Source: Whalleya microplaca (lineage: Eukaryota; Ascomycota; Sordariomycetes; Xylariales; Xylariaceae). Taken from it: 64,000 nt of DNA. This document shows, in pieces, positions 11,578 through 23,133 of the stretch (positions are counted from its first letter, which is position 1; each line of letters begins with the position of its first letter). Made by a program: the position numbers and the translations under genes. The notes beneath the pieces were generated by a model. That model did not search any database and was not told the origin of the DNA. It was given only the letters and a program-made list of their open reading frames with translations. The stretch is from NCBI GenBank assembly GCA_022497155.1, contig MU385754.1, positions 394,460-458,459 on the forward strand, written 5' to 3'.

Positions 11578-12851
11578 TACTGCAAACCCAACCATCACTA
11601 TCCCCGAATATCATGTTATAACTGACTGGGTACGAGATACGTGGGCATATTTTGAAATCAAACACTTGGGTAAAAGGATGGAGTATCGGTGGGATAAGAT
11701 AAATACGTTCATCAGACTGTTAGCATCTCCAAGGCGGACAATTGCTATCTTCTTCGATGTCCATCCCTCGATAGAAGAACGCATTCGTAATGTACTGCTA
11801 TGCCCAGAGCTGCCATGGCTCAACGACCCTTTTTGGATATACGCACGGTTGGCCGAGGAGATCACACGTCTTCAGGGATCGGCTGTCACACGGCTATTGG
11901 AGCCAAGACCTGTTGGAAGCTATACGAGATGCAGGAATGCTGCACGAGTACATATATTGGGTGCTGTTGGTTGTTATTCGTTACTGATGGAATGTATTAC
12001 TGCCTAACAAAAGGTATGATCATCAGACGACGCCGATATAGGCAACAAGAGAGTACGCGTACTAGAGTACGTACTGTAGTAGCAGGTCTATATAAGACCA
12101 CACGCCGATACAGATTAGATTGGAACCCGGAAGCACCCTCAGAGGCGCTAGAGAATTATTATTGAATTGATATATTCCAAGCCCTATTACAGCCCTTGTC
12201 ACATCGGCTGCCTGGGCGATCCGTGATCACGTCAGAGGAATAGAGGAAGAAATTATACCAACAGGACGACCGCAGCCTAAATATCGACAACTTCACGACA
12301 TAGCGCGACATGCTATCCATGTATCTGAAACCCTCGATGTTACCTCCAAAACAATGGAGGGTATCATAGCACAGCACCATGACTTCCTAAACCAAGGATT
12401 TACTGCTGAAAAGTCTGATTTAAATAGCTCAGAAAATATCGGCCGACAATTGCATTCCTGGAGCCACATGATAAGTAGCCTTCACTACCGATCGGTATCT
12501 AATAAGGACCGGCTTCAGAACGAGATTCAGCTTTCCTTTAACATTGCTGCACAACACGACACTGCAATCTCCGTCGAGATAGGTCGCGCCGCCCAGGCTG
12601 ACAGTTCGGCAATGAAGACTATAGCATTCTTCACAATGGCCTTCCTTCCGGCGACCTTTCTTTCCTCAATTTTCAGTACATCGTTCTTTAACTATAGTGC
12701 TGATATATGGAACGTATCAGACCAGTTTTGGATTTACTGGGCATTTGTTATACCAACTACCCTCGTGGCATTCGCCTCCTGGTTTTTCTGGCATAAAATC
12801 TTCCCCGTCACATCTGTTCTAGAGACACCATCATCTATATCCAACCGTTAG
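11578..12851 (+). pseudogene. CorA-like membrane transporter gene interrupted by a solo LTR
   Basis: Seen: an open frame runs from about 11578 (after a TTTTAG acceptor-like site) to 11883 and resumes at 12209. When the 320-bp LTR and one 5-bp duplicate are ignored, the two parts are exactly in frame. The downstream half has the fungal CorA-like signature: a helical stretch, then the FFTMAFLPATFLSSIFSTSFF segment (a transmembrane helix followed by the loop position of the CorA GMN motif), then a second membrane helix near WIYWAFVIPTTL. In this fungal subgroup the GMN motif is commonly replaced, and here it is SFF. With the LTR in place the frame meets a stop at 12005-12007, so an intact protein cannot be made. 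No complete N-terminal part was recognised. Family role: divalent-cation transport or an accessory membrane protein. Confidence 0.72.
11884..12203 (+). mobile_element. Solo LTR, copy 1, with 5-bp target-site duplication
   Basis: The 320-bp unit begins TGTCACACGG and ends CCCTTGTCACA. It is flanked on both sides by TCGGC (11879-11883 and 12204-12208). A related 330-bp unit lies at 54921-55250. The TG...CA ends, the 5-bp duplication and an internal TATA-like TCTATATAAG near 12090 are what a retrotransposon LTR shows. No internal polyprotein region adjoins it, so it is a solo LTR left by recombination. The strand is given by the TG-to-CA reading and is otherwise arbitrary. Confidence 0.9.
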
Positions 12852-13397
12852 TTAGTATTTCCTACGAAATACCATAACATACCATAAAGTCTTGATAAAA
12901 CCTGTCATATGGCTATAATTCATCTTAATATTTCTAGTTTGATGTTGATTATTTGCCGCATTTTTAGCTAGTAATGACCTTAACTACCGAGTGAATAAAG
13001 CTAATACTGTCATGCTTCTTGGGTTAATGCTTACAGGAGCAGCATGAAGCTAAATCAATTTGATGAAAAGAGCAAACGCTATTAAAGATATGATGCGGGC
13101 AAAAGGAGGAGAGCAGTCACTGCCGGACGAGATCCCAGACGGAGAGTTCTGCTAATTATATATGAATGAAGCCCTAATACTCATTCTCATTTCTATGTCC
13201 AACTATTCAAGATTTAGTGACAAAAGTCGTGTTGGGAGAGTTATATGTTTCGCGTGATCATGATGTTTAAACCAGGGGGCTTTGGCCCCCACCAAACATC
13301 TGCCAAAAGGGTACCATCGGATTGACTTGCCCAACATATATTTACTAGAATGTGAGCACTGAGTTGGCCATGTAGCGTATTGTCTCAATTAATCCCT
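12852..13397. other. Intergenic, convergent 3' flanks
   Basis: AT-leaning sequence between the CorA-like remnant and the carboxylesterase, which point toward each other. No motif, RNA gene or repeat was recognised. Confidence 0.5.
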
Positions 13398-14993
13398 TTA
13401 CAACTTTTGCTCAACCTTGCCATCCGCCGCCCATTCCATGATTTCGGGTCTATTTGCCACCCCTGACGCTAGCGGCCATTCCAGCTCTTTCAGGTCATTC
13501 TTCGGGTCTCTCGCAAAAGCCAAGTACAAATCCTGCATCCGCTCGCTGACCCGTACCTGAAAATTCGTCGCAGGTGCTCCGGAGATGTTATACGTACCGA
13601 ACACCATCGGCAGCTCAGCGGTGTGGTAGGCACCGAGCCACGGCCTGGGCGACACATTGCTGAAGTTGCCAGCGTACAAGTACTGATACGTAGTCGCACC
13701 CACGGCGGCCCTCAGCGACACCTCACGCGTCGTCGTTTGCTGCAGATTAGACCCAAAGGCGTCCGCAATCGGTTCGAGTGCCGTAGGAATCTGCGTCGCC
13801 GTCGCGCTACCATCGAAGTCGTACGGGACCACAGCCGAGCCTTCGTTGGCATTGGTTCCTATCAGTACGGGCACCTGCGCGGCAAACAACTTCGGATCTC
13901 TCGCGGATATCCGCCCCGCGTAGTCCGTGAAGACAGTGACATTATCCGCGATCGTCGCGAAGGAGAGCCCGTCGGCCGTCGCCACGGACCCTTGTATGTA
14001 CTCCTGTATCGCGGAAGCGGGCACCGCGCGCATACACGCGAGTTCATCGGCTGGTGATATACCACCGCAGCCCAGACGCTCAGCAGCCCGCGAAAACGTG
14101 CTATGGTTGGTGGCGTCGCCCGTGGCGCCCTCGATAGCCAGGGCGTTTCCAGAGCTCGCGATCACGCCGCTCACGATAGGGTCGGCTGCCCAGGCGAATA
14201 AATAGCCATCGGTCGCGTACCCGCCCGCGCTCTCGCCCCAGAGCGTGATGCGCGCGGGGTCGCCGCCCAGAAGGGCGATGTTATCGCGCACCCACTCAAC
14301 GGCCAGACGCTGGTCAAGGAGGCTGAGATTGAGATTGGAGTTCTCTGTCCCATTGGATGCTAGGCCAGCGGCATTCGGGAGACCCAGGAGGTTGAGTCGA
14401 TATTGCACCTGCACGACGATGTGCGACTGGCTGCGCTGCACCCAACTAGGCGCGAGTTCGTAAGGGGTGTTGATGCCGCCGAGTGCGTACCCGCCTCCGT
14501 GGATCCAGATAATGACAGGTAATAGATCACTATGCTCCCCTTTCTCTCCGTCTGCCATGTGTGCCGTTTCTAACGCTGCTCGCTCCCCCGCGGCTCTGGG
14601 CGCGAAGATGGACAAGTGCAGGCAATCTTCAGTCGTGTTTGCATAGTCGCCGCGCTGGAACTTTGTCTCCTCGAGTACTTCTCCTATGGTCTCTTTCAAG
14701 GCTGGAAGAACGTATTGAAAGCAGCCCGCAGGTAGGCGGGTGGCGTGCACCACTCCGTCGTCTCGGACCTTGATTGGGACAGGAGGCGCGAAGCGGAGAG
14801 GTCCCGTTGGGTTCTCTGCGTAAGGGATATCGGGGAAGGATGCGACGCCCGGATAGGAGCCGGGCAAGTGAGGAGAGAAGGTTCCAGAAGTTGTGTTCAC
14901 TATGAGGGTGAAATTGAGTCCCTGGTTGACATAATCAAAGTTTTTGGCCGCAACTAAAAGTAGATGGGAGAGTGTTAATACTAAGGACATCAT
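13398..14993 (-). CDS. Type-B carboxylesterase/lipase, secreted
   Basis: Single exon, 531 aa, the usual length for family. Seen: a short hydrophobic start (~16 residues, ending near VAAKN) that may be a signal peptide; TTEDCLHLSIFAP, matching the EDCLxLN signature; the oxyanion-hole motif HGGGYA near residue 168; the nucleophile elbow GESAGG with catalytic Ser near residue 253; an NANEGS motif with the candidate acidic residue near 382; and AYHTAELPMVFG with the candidate His near 456. All three members of the triad are therefore visible. It hydrolyses carboxylic esters, and the specific substrate cannot be inferred. The gene points away from PPG1, so the 1.6 kb between them holds both promoters. 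Confidence 0.92.
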   Translation of the reverse strand: MMSLVLTLSHLLLVAAKNFDYVNQGLNFTLIVNTTSGTFSPHLPGSYPGVASFPDIPYAENPTGPLRFAPPVPIKVRDDGVVHATRLPAGCFQYVLPALKETIGEVLEETKFQRGDYANTTEDCLHLSIFAPRAAGERAALETAHMADGEKGEHSDLLPVIIWIHGGGYALGGINTPYELAPSWVQRSQSHIVVQVQYRLNLLGLPNAAGLASNGTENSNLNLSLLDQRLAVEWVRDNIALLGGDPARITLWGESAGGYATDGYLFAWAADPIVSGVIASSGNALAIEGATGDATNHSTFSRAAERLGCGGISPADELACMRAVPASAIQEYIQGSVATADGLSFATIADNVTVFTDYAGRISARDPKLFAAQVPVLIGTNANEGSAVVPYDFDGSATATQIPTALEPIADAFGSNLQQTTTREVSLRAAVGATTYQYLYAGNFSNVSPRPWLGAYHTAELPMVFGTYNISGAPATNFQVRVSERMQDLYLAFARDPKNDLKELEWPLASGVANRPEIMEWAADGKVEQKL

Positions 14994-16634
14994 TTCCGCT
15001 GTTGGATGAAATCAAGTGTGATAACACGGATCTCAAAGCTGATATGGGAAAAGGGGTAGGTTTGCATAAGTTCAGATAGAAACTCCCTTGGTGAGCAATT
15101 AAAGTGTACAGCGTCTGGCCATAAATATACAAAGCAGATCATTTTTCTTTCTAACTTCATTTGGTTTATATCCTTGTATACTATGGTGTTTTGAGCTTAC
15201 AAATTCGAGGGTTCACTAAGCATAACCAAGTTGCTCTCCACAATGGAGTTAACACGATCTAGATTTCCAATGTCCGCGACGGATCCGACTAAGTAGTCCG
15301 GGACAAAAACCTGAGTGTCAATACAGCAAAGACTGACTTCAAACACTAAGTCATGTCGAGCTCGTTCATTTGCGAGATGTGCTGTAAAATATATTTCATA
15401 TGACCTAATTATACTTGGGGCTCTTCAACCCCTTGGCGCTCACTTCACTATGACTCGGGTTTCGCCCAGAGTACGAAGATGATAGTGCCCTCTTAAAACT
15501 AAGTTTGTCACAGCAATTGAAAGTAATTATTCGCCTATACCCTTACTCTTCTGTGTTTTATCTCCCTGCTTGTCCATTGTATTAGGCCCTGTCAGAAAAC
15601 CACAAGACCATTGAAGATATCCTCAGAAACTGTCGATTCATGATACCGATGGTTTGCATTAAAACAGTGGAACAGGCTAAATTTGAGCAGACCACCATGA
15701 ACCAAGCCATCTCAGTGTAAGAACAAAGGCGCTGAGTTGGACAAATATTTGTCAAATCTCCTACAATCAGCCACAATCAGCTTGGAAACTATGAAGAAGC
15801 AGACATGAGAGAAGAGCAAACAGAAAAATGATATAGGGAGTTGCTCAAAGAGACAAGAGAGTTGAAGCAGAGACTTATCCCTTGCTGGATGTCGGTACCA
15901 ACTGCTATAGCACCTGGGCTGAGGCCTGACAAGCGGATGATATTGCTAAGGTGCGTTGTGTCTTCGAAACAAGGATCGAGGTATTTGAGAGTCACAAGCG
16001 CCCAAATATACCCTCAGCCTTTCTATCTCTAGATGTTGAACCCCTGTATATGAAGTGTATACAAGAAACGAAATTAGCTACCGAATAACGATGGTATGGA
16101 CCATGTGATATAGACATCAGTACAAGACGAAAAGCCGACAACTAACTGACAGGAAACATGAATAAGTGTACATGATATACAAGAGCCAGGATATGGAAGA
16201 TTAGAATGCTTATAAGAAGCGTTTAGGTGGAGAATTCAAAGAAAGTAAGTTCACAAATAACTAAGTAATTCTAGTTGAATAAGATGAACAGATATGACAG
16301 CAAGAACATCAGGTATCCTACTTGTCGCATAAGAATCTCTAACTACATGTACTGGTTAGTCAAGAGGTAAATCCAAGTATGGATAAATACATATGCACAT
16401 CTTATCAGGCATGACCCTATCTGCTTACCTAATTGATTTACCCCACATGCCACCTCTGGGCAGTCTCGGCATTCGGATAAAACAGCTCCGAACATCCCGA
16501 CAACTCCGAATTCCGATCTCGGACTATACGTAAATGGCAGTTCAGCCTGCACCGCCACACCACTACCCCGCCACTGCATCGCCACCCCTGCATCGCCACA
16601 ATCTTATCGGATAATCTAAAAGTTCCGAATCATC
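14994..16634. other. Divergent intergenic region (carboxylesterase / PPG1)
   Basis: The 1.6 kb contains only short frames without motifs. A CTGCATCGCCAC direct repeat lies near 16564-16600, just before the PPG1 frame opens. It must hold the promoters of both flanking genes. Confidence 0.45.
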
Positions 16635-18669
16635 ATGGCTTTCGCGTGGCTAATGAGCCTGCTGCGGGTCATTACCCGCACCACCACCCCTCAGCAACCA
16701 GCTCAAGATATTGAGCTTCAAGAACTGCCACTGCTGACCCGGCGAGCACAATACTTCTCGGGAGCCGGTGAGCCATACTACGCCTTGCAGCATTGCCTTG
16801 ACTCTGGTGAGCCGCTCATTAATCCCTACTTGGAAGACTCCGATAGCGAGGATAGCGAGGATCTCGTTGCCCAGACCGCCGCAACTTCACTTAATCCTCA
16901 CCCTGGACCTGAGACACTACGGACCCACCTCACCCGGTCTCAGAGATACTATCAAGTGGCTCTCTACTTTGCCACAGCGTTCTACTACTTGGTTTGCGAC
17001 ATTGCCAGCGGACTGAACTACGCAGCTGGTGTCATTTTCGACAAGCTCTCTCGCGTGACTCTCTCTCGCGTGACTCTCTCTCGCGTGACTCTCAACACGA
17101 GATACCGCCGAGCTGCTTTCTTCCTCTTCGCGTATATCCTGATCTGCATTGGCTTAGCCTCAGTGATCCACTTCCACGGTGCTACAGCTGCAATCATCAC
17201 TTCCGAGTCGACAGCCATCAGTATCTCCGCTCCGACTCTAGGTGGAGGCTGCTACAGCGCCTGCGTTGACGCAATGGGCTCTCCTCGTGCGGGTGTCCCC
17301 AAACCGGGCCCTGCGAAGCTTACCCAAGGAGCCGGTTTGGACGAATGGCTGGAGCAAGCAAAGCAGTGCCGCTATCTTCCTGAGCCTGTGATGAAGGAGC
17401 TGTGTGAGACCGTTAAGGAAGTGCTGATGGAAGGTGAGTTTCTATTATCTGTGAAGACCCAATGAAGTCTTGGTGAAGCGATCTGACCTAGTCCCAATTG
17501 CAGAGTCCAACATCCAGCCAGTCGTCACCCCAGTCACGATTTGCGGCGACATCCACGGCCAGTTCTATGATCTACTTGAGCTGTTTCGCGTCAGTGGCGG
17601 CATGCCTGGCCAGCCAGCTACTGAGCCTCCCGCGACCGCAACTTCAGTCATCACATCAGCTGATATCGAACCTCCTACTGAGATAACCAATCCTAAGCTG
17701 AAGAGGAAACTTAAGAAGAAGACCAGCTCGGATAACACATCTACGAGCCCTACGGGTGATGAGTCTGGTACACTTGAGGATGATGATGAAGACATTACGG
17801 AGCCTACCAGTTCTTCACGACCTACTTCAACGGAGATTTCTGCGCCGGTCAGCAATGCTGATACCCGTTTCATCTTCCTGGGAGATTTCGTCGACCGTGG
17901 CTACTTCAGTCTGGAGACGTTCACACTACTGATGTGTCTGAAGGCAAAGTGAGATATTCATGAAATCCAAATGTGGACTTGATTCTAACAGGTGCAGGTA
18001 CCCCGACCGGATTGTACTTGTCCGTGGGAACCATGAGTCCCGGCAAATCACACAGGTCTACGGCTTCTACGAAGAGTGCCAGCAGAAGTACGGCAACGCA
18101 TCTGTCTGGAAATCCTGCTGCCAGGTCTTCGACTTCCTCGTGCTCGCAGCGATCGTGGACGGCGAAGTACTATGCGTCCACGGCGGTCTCAGTCCCGAGA
18201 TCCGCACCATTGACCAGATTCGCGTGGTGGCCCGGGCTCAGGAGATTCCTCATGAGGGAGCATTCTGTGACCTTGTCTGGAGCGACCCCGAGGACGTCGA
18301 GACGTGGGCTATCAGCCCGCGAGGCGCAGGATGGCTGTTCGGAGACAAGGTTGCCACGGAGTTCAACCACGTCAACGGACTGAAGCTGATCGCGCGTGCC
18401 CACCAGTTGGTCAACGAGGGATACAAGGTATGTTCTTACTGCTTGCGCTCTGTGTTCATTCACTTACTGTAGGATAGTACCACTTTCAGCAGAACTCTGT
18501 TGTGACGGTCTGGTCCGCGCCCAATTACTGCTACCGGTGCGGGAATGTCGCCTCAATTATGAGTGTCGACAAGAACTTGGATCCCAAGTTCAGTATCTTC
18601 TCGGCCGTGCCAGATGATATGCGGCACGTGCCGGCGGGACGGCGGGGTCCGTCCGACTATTTCCTTTAG
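16635..18669 (+). CDS. PPG1: PPG1-type serine/threonine protein phosphatase with membrane-spanning N-terminal extension
   Basis: Four exons: 16635-17433, 17504-17948, 17998-18427, 18478-18669 (621 aa). The PPP catalytic core is unmistakable: GDIHGQ, GDFVDRG, RGNHE, the HGGL-type motif, and a C-terminal DYFL resembling the PP2A-like tail. [11 protein letters not shown] and the [10 protein letters not shown] region point to PPG1 rather than PP4 or SIT4. An acidic low-complexity insert of ~80 residues separates GGMPG from FIFLGDF. Odd: the frame is open for 213 codons before a Met at 17274, which would be a normal PPG1 start (408 aa). That extension has hydrophobic segments near residues 102-133 and 157-175. 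The start is therefore unresolved: either a real membrane anchor, or an adjoining gene or unspliced leader in frame by chance. In yeast PPG1 works with the membrane-anchored Far complex. Confidence 0.88.
17046..17090 (+). repeat. 15-bp triplicate in the PPG1 N-terminal extension
   Basis: The unit CTCTCTCGCGTGACT is repeated three times exactly and keeps the frame, encoding three copies of the pentapeptide LSRVT. It lies between the two hydrophobic segments. Such a repeat can change copy number by slippage without breaking the frame. Confidence 0.95.
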
Positions 18670-19258
18670 GAAATGGGGTGTGTGTGTGTGTTTGTTCTTC
18701 CCTTGGTCGTGCTTTTGATACCACGGGGGCGTTTTGGGGGGTTTGGACCCCGGGGCATGAATGACGGGGCGCCGAGGCGCGTACAGGTTTAGAGGCGGGA
18801 ACCAGATGTGTTCCCATTGTATAGTAGATGGGGGCGACGCCCACCCCGTTCAATAAGGGGGGGGCTGTGAATGCCCAAATGCGATGAAGTCAGACATGAT
18901 GCTGGACTTTCTATGAAGTGAACGAAATGCTACCATCCACTTGCCATGATACTACTAGTAATTCTGGCCGTTCCTTATAGTAAGGTTTACATATTGTGGT
19001 CTACCATGCCACTCTCCTGCGCAACAATCTGGTGATGTTGATATTGACTTCCGTAGACAGCAGCTGAGGGGTTACCCCAACTCCATCGAACCTAAACCCC
19101 ACCAAACCCCAAATTCCATTGGCGGCACACACATCCTCCACAACGCGTCCATCTTCCGAACCTCTGTCCATTCATTTCCTTACGTACGCATCATTTCACC
19201 CCAGATAGATTCCCAAGCCTACGAGAGCAGAGCAGCAGTAGCTGGGGGCAAAACAGCG
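18670..19258. other. PPG1 3' flank and DAD1 promoter
   Basis: A TG microsatellite lies at about 18678-18691, soon after the PPG1 stop. The rest shows no motif beyond ordinary promoter-like C/T-rich stretches before the DAD1 start. Confidence 0.5.
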
Positions 19259-19864
19259 ATGTCGACAAACCAGCAGCAGCAGCGGTCCGTGTCCGCGATG
19301 GGCTCGCGCGAGAAGTCGTATTTCGAGCTGCAGCGCGAGGCGTTGATCGGCGAGATAGCTATGGTGCGTGCGCTCCCCCCTCCCCCCATCCATCCATTCC
19401 CATCTATCTATACTTCCCTGCTCCTCCTCCCGTCTAGTTGCAGTAGTAGGTATGCATGCGATCTGTCATATACGTACGATGCGATTGTGGGACCGGACGG
19501 GCACCTGGGAGGGAAGAGGAGAGGAGAGGAGGTGTGATATGGAAGCTAATGCATATGATACAGAGCTTCGAGCACGTCCTCGCCAATATCAATAAGCTCA
19601 ACCGGTCGCTGGAGGCCGTGGTTGCTGTACGTGTTTCACACATGGGAATCGAGTCTACGGATGAGGTGGTGCAGCGGGTTGCTTGCTTGCTAACTGGGGG
19701 TTCTACAGGTGGGCAACGAGTTCTCCTCCGTCGAGGCCCTCTGGTCGCAGTTCGAGAACGTCATGGCGAAGGACCCTGAGGAAGGCAAAACTCCCGAAGG
19801 AGAGGGACAGGGACAACAGCACGAGGGCGAGGGCGAACCCACGGCGGAGAAGGCGAAGGAATAA
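19259..19864 (+). CDS. DAD1: DASH complex subunit Dad1
   Basis: Three exons: 19259-19363, 19564-19626, 19709-19864 (107 aa). Introns of 200 and 82 nt have clean GT/AG ends. Seen: [13 protein letters not shown], then [13 protein letters not shown] and [16 protein letters not shown], the conserved core of Dad1, followed by a Glu/Gly/Lys-rich tail. Role: Dad1 is a small coiled-coil subunit of the fungus-specific DASH/Dam1 ring that couples kinetochores to microtubules. The length is in the normal range (~90-110 aa). It is easily missed because the middle exon is only 63 nt. Confidence 0.92.
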
Positions 19865-20576
19865 AGAGAGACAGATATGAGGTCATGGACATGGTAGATA
19901 CAGCATAGGGGGCAGTGGACAACGATGGTAGAGATCGGAGTAGATGAGGACGACGATACCCGCTTTGGCTCGACGAAGTCACTGGCACAATGCATACATA
20001 CACCCGGATTTCCGGAAAGATACTACCCTCGAAGACGAGAGCACTCGGTGAGGAATTATAATGAATTTCTTTATTTCCTATCCCAGGCCATGAATGGATG
20101 AATGCCCAAACGAATCATACAACAAAAGGAAAAGATCCATCAGTCAACTTGCTCTTGGTTGATACATTTCGTGTCCACATTCCGGTCTTCTACAAACCGG
20201 TAGAACTGTGTCTGCTTCTTTTTCTTTATACGACTGCGCGGCCAGCCAAACACAGACACAGACACCGACGAACACCGTGTTGTCCCTGGTCCTTCCCCCC
20301 TATGAACCTTGACCATTAGAACCCCCTCTGAAAAGAGAATATTCGCGGGGCGCCGTATCGAAGATGTTGAATGCAAGATAAACAGACAATTTCTTCCATA
20401 CACAGTGATCCTTACCTTTCCCTAGTCCGAGGCGGTTCAATACAAAAACATGTTGCGGAGAAAAAGAAATTGTGTGTGTCATGCAAAGTAATCATTACCA
20501 GGCCTTTCCTTCATCTCTCTAGCGTCAGCCGTATAAAAGCAATAAGTTCGCCGTTCTCGTGTCGTCGTCCTCCCCT
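19865..20576. other. Convergent 3' flanks of DAD1 and the Rho gene
   Basis: No supported gene. Short frames here are antisense or chance. It probably contains the two 3' untranslated regions. Confidence 0.45.
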
Positions 20577-21624
20577 TTATAAGAAGTTACAGTTCCGCTT
20601 CTTCTTCTTAAAAGTGCGGACGCCGGGGAAGCTTCCGCTCTCTCGTCCACCGCCGCCGTGATGAGACGGCCCTGAAGACGAGTTCGGTGCGGACGCCATG
20701 GCCACCTCGATGTTACGTCGGTCATTGGCTACTACGGTGTTGATCGCCCTGTCGAAGATCTCATCCACGCCCTTCATCTCCTTGCTACTGCACTCCATGT
20801 ACTGCGCACCCATCTTCTTGGCCACGGTCATGCCTTGGTCAGCCGTGACGGGCGTCAGGCCTTGGGTCTTCAGCATCTCGATGCATGTCTTCTTGTATCG
20901 CAGGTCGGACTTCAGGCCAACGAGGATGAGTGGGGTATACGGGCAGAAGTGGAGGACTTCGGGGTACCACTATATTATTATCTGTCAGTCTATCGGTGAG
21001 GGCAGCGAAGAGGCGGAGAGGCAAACCTTGTCCAGCACGTTGTCGAGGGAATTAGGGCAGTCGATGGCAAAGCAGACGAAGATCAGGTCCGTTTCGGGGT
21101 ATGATAGCGGCCGCAATCTGTCGTACTCTTCTTGACCAGCGGTATCCCATAGTGCGAGTTCGACGGTCTTACCGCTTGCCTGGTGGGTCGGGTAGGTGAT
21201 GTAGTTTTCAAAGACCGTCGGAACGTATTTCTGCGATTATGTGTTAGGATCCTCTAGCTGTAGCTGTTGCCGTGTCTCTGGCGATTAGTGTGATATTGGT
21301 GTTCGTACGTACCTCTGGGAAATATCCTTGGCTGTAGCTGATCAGAAGACAAGTCTTGCCGCATCCACCGTCGCCCACTACCACGATCTTTTTCGAATAG
21401 GCGGGTGCGTCTGTCATATGCGTCGCCGACGATTCTCTACCCGTCGATGCGCTCATCACTGTGCTGACTGTGCCTTCGCTGGACCGCGTGTTGCGGTCTG
21501 CTCTGCGGTCACGGTCACCGGTCGGCCGTCGCTGGACGCCATTGTCGTACTTCTCGCTCATGTGGTGGCTGCTGTTGTTGTTGCTGCTGCCATAGTGGGA
21601 ATTGCGGTATTGGCCGGACGCCAT
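20577..21624 (-). CDS. RHO4: Rho-family GTPase, Rho4-like
   Basis: Three exons: 21624-21313, 21230-21027, 20969-20577 (302 aa). Seen: P-loop [11 protein letters not shown]; switch I with YVPTVFENY (effector Thr); switch [19 protein letters not shown]; the LVGLKSDLR motif (TKxD-like); a Rho-specific helical insert; and a polybasic C-terminus KKKKRNC followed by a CAAX-like CNFL prenylation box. An N-terminal extension of about 80 residues before the GTPase fold is typical of fungal Rho4, which controls septum formation and cell-wall integrity. That is the reason for the symbol, and it has not been tested against other Rho proteins. The start ATG at 21624 gives MASGQYRN. An ATG at 21777 in the same frame would add 51 residues. 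Confidence 0.82.
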
Positions 21625-21777
21625 GACGGGCGCGCTGTCAACAATTGGGAGACTGATGGCGGGATGTGATGGCGGGATAGAATGCTGAGTAATTTTGTCT
21701 GTCTGTCCCCTAGAGCGGTTGTGGTGGTGGAAAGGGTTCGGCGGCGCAACTGGCTGGAATGGAGGTGAGACTTTCAA

Positions 21778-22460
21778 TTGAAAGGGTCTGAATCTCGGAA
21801 TTCAGAATTCAGAGAAGGGACGAGGCGGGATTGTTAAAGCTAGCAGCAGAAGGTGCTTTGGTAACTGTGGAACTCGAACCGTGGTTGCTGGTCAGTTGGC
21901 TCGACTCTGGCTTATGCATTTGCGTCAGACGTCAATAAAGCCAATGGTAAGTCGGCCGGGCAACTGCGAGCTGCGCTGAAACAAAATACCCCCACCTACC
22001 CGCCCATCCACTCAAGCCCCATCAAGCCACACTTCATGATCCCTTCCCACATCCGAACACACCCAGATGCGCCCCGAGCGGCCTGAACCGCCTGAACCGT
22101 GCACTCGGAATATGCCAATGACAGATACGCATACCCACCCAAGCCACTTTAGCAGCAGTCCTCGCAGTCGCCGTCGAGCCACCGCTAAAACCAAGCACCA
22201 AGTACCTAGGTACATGTAGTTAGTGGCAAGCACCAACCAAGCACCACAGGCACCATTGAAGCACCAAGCTGCCAAGCGAACCTTCGAAAGGTACTGCTGC
22301 ACCCAGCCGTCAACCGCTCCACTTATAAATCCCCAATTTTTCTTTCACCGAAGAAAAACACGCGTCGGATCGATCGACTCGCTCTCTTTCTTCTCCCTTT
22401 CGGACGCCCAGACCAGGAACACCTCACGCATCAGAGACTTTTCCAAGGCTCTCTCCCAAC
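21778..22460. other. Divergent promoter region, Rho4-like / elongin C
   Basis: No ORF with support. A strongly pyrimidine-rich tract (22376-22410) lies just upstream of the elongin C start, a common fungal core-promoter feature. The rest is A/C-rich. Confidence 0.5.
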
Positions 22461-23133
22461 ATGGCGGTCAACAAGGGCTCGGGTCAGAGCAAGTACATAA
22501 CTCTGGTCTCTAGTGATGGCTTCGAGTTTGTCGTGCTCCGACAGGCGGCCTTCATCAGCCCTGCCATCAAGAGCATGTTGGATCCCAAGAGTGAGGCGCA
22601 CCTCTCGATACCTTGCATCTCCGGACCAGGACTGATCCGAGGATAATAGGTCAATTCTCGGAGGCGAGAACGAGCAGATGCGTCTTTGAAGAGATGAAGT
22701 GAGTTCGGCCAACTTTTATCTACCGGTATCTCTTCTACACCGCGTTCTCTCCAAAAATGTCAAAATCACACCGTCAGTGATGAATCACAATTATTTCGCT
22801 GTGTTCTTACTGACAGACCAACCAAACCATGGTCTGAATGACAGCCAACTACACTTGATCTGAGACCTCCCTTGCCTCCCTCTATAACATACATACAACA
22901 GCCTGAATGCGTTGACATTGGTCGGCCTGGAGTTAAGCTGACCACACTCACACAGCGGCATGGTGCTCGAGAAGGTAGTCGAGTACTTCCACTACTGGTA
23001 CAAGAACCGAGACAATGAAGACGTTCCGGACATGGAGGTCCCCGTCGAGCTCTGCCTCGAACTCTTGATGGCGGCAGATTATCTCGGGCTTGACAGTAAG
23101 GCTTTACTCCAGCGTGCTACGCGTAACAACTGA
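22461..23133 (+). CDS. ELC1: Elongin C (Elc1), SKP1/BTB fold
   Basis: Three exons: 22461-22590, 22650-22698, 22956-23133 (118 aa). Seen: YITLVSSDGFEFVVLRQAAF (the SKP1/elongin C N-terminal strand-helix), then FSEARTSRCVFEEM and VLEKVVEYFHYWYKN, then a VPVELCLELLMAADYLGLD C-terminus, matching elongin C in order and size. The middle exon of 49 nt, with introns of 59 and 257 nt, joins DPKS-QFSEA and EEM-NGMV in frame. Elongin C is the adaptor of cullin ubiquitin ligases and of the Pol II elongation-stress response. The last residues after LGLD (about a dozen) are less certain, since a further splice could change the tail. Confidence 0.88.
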
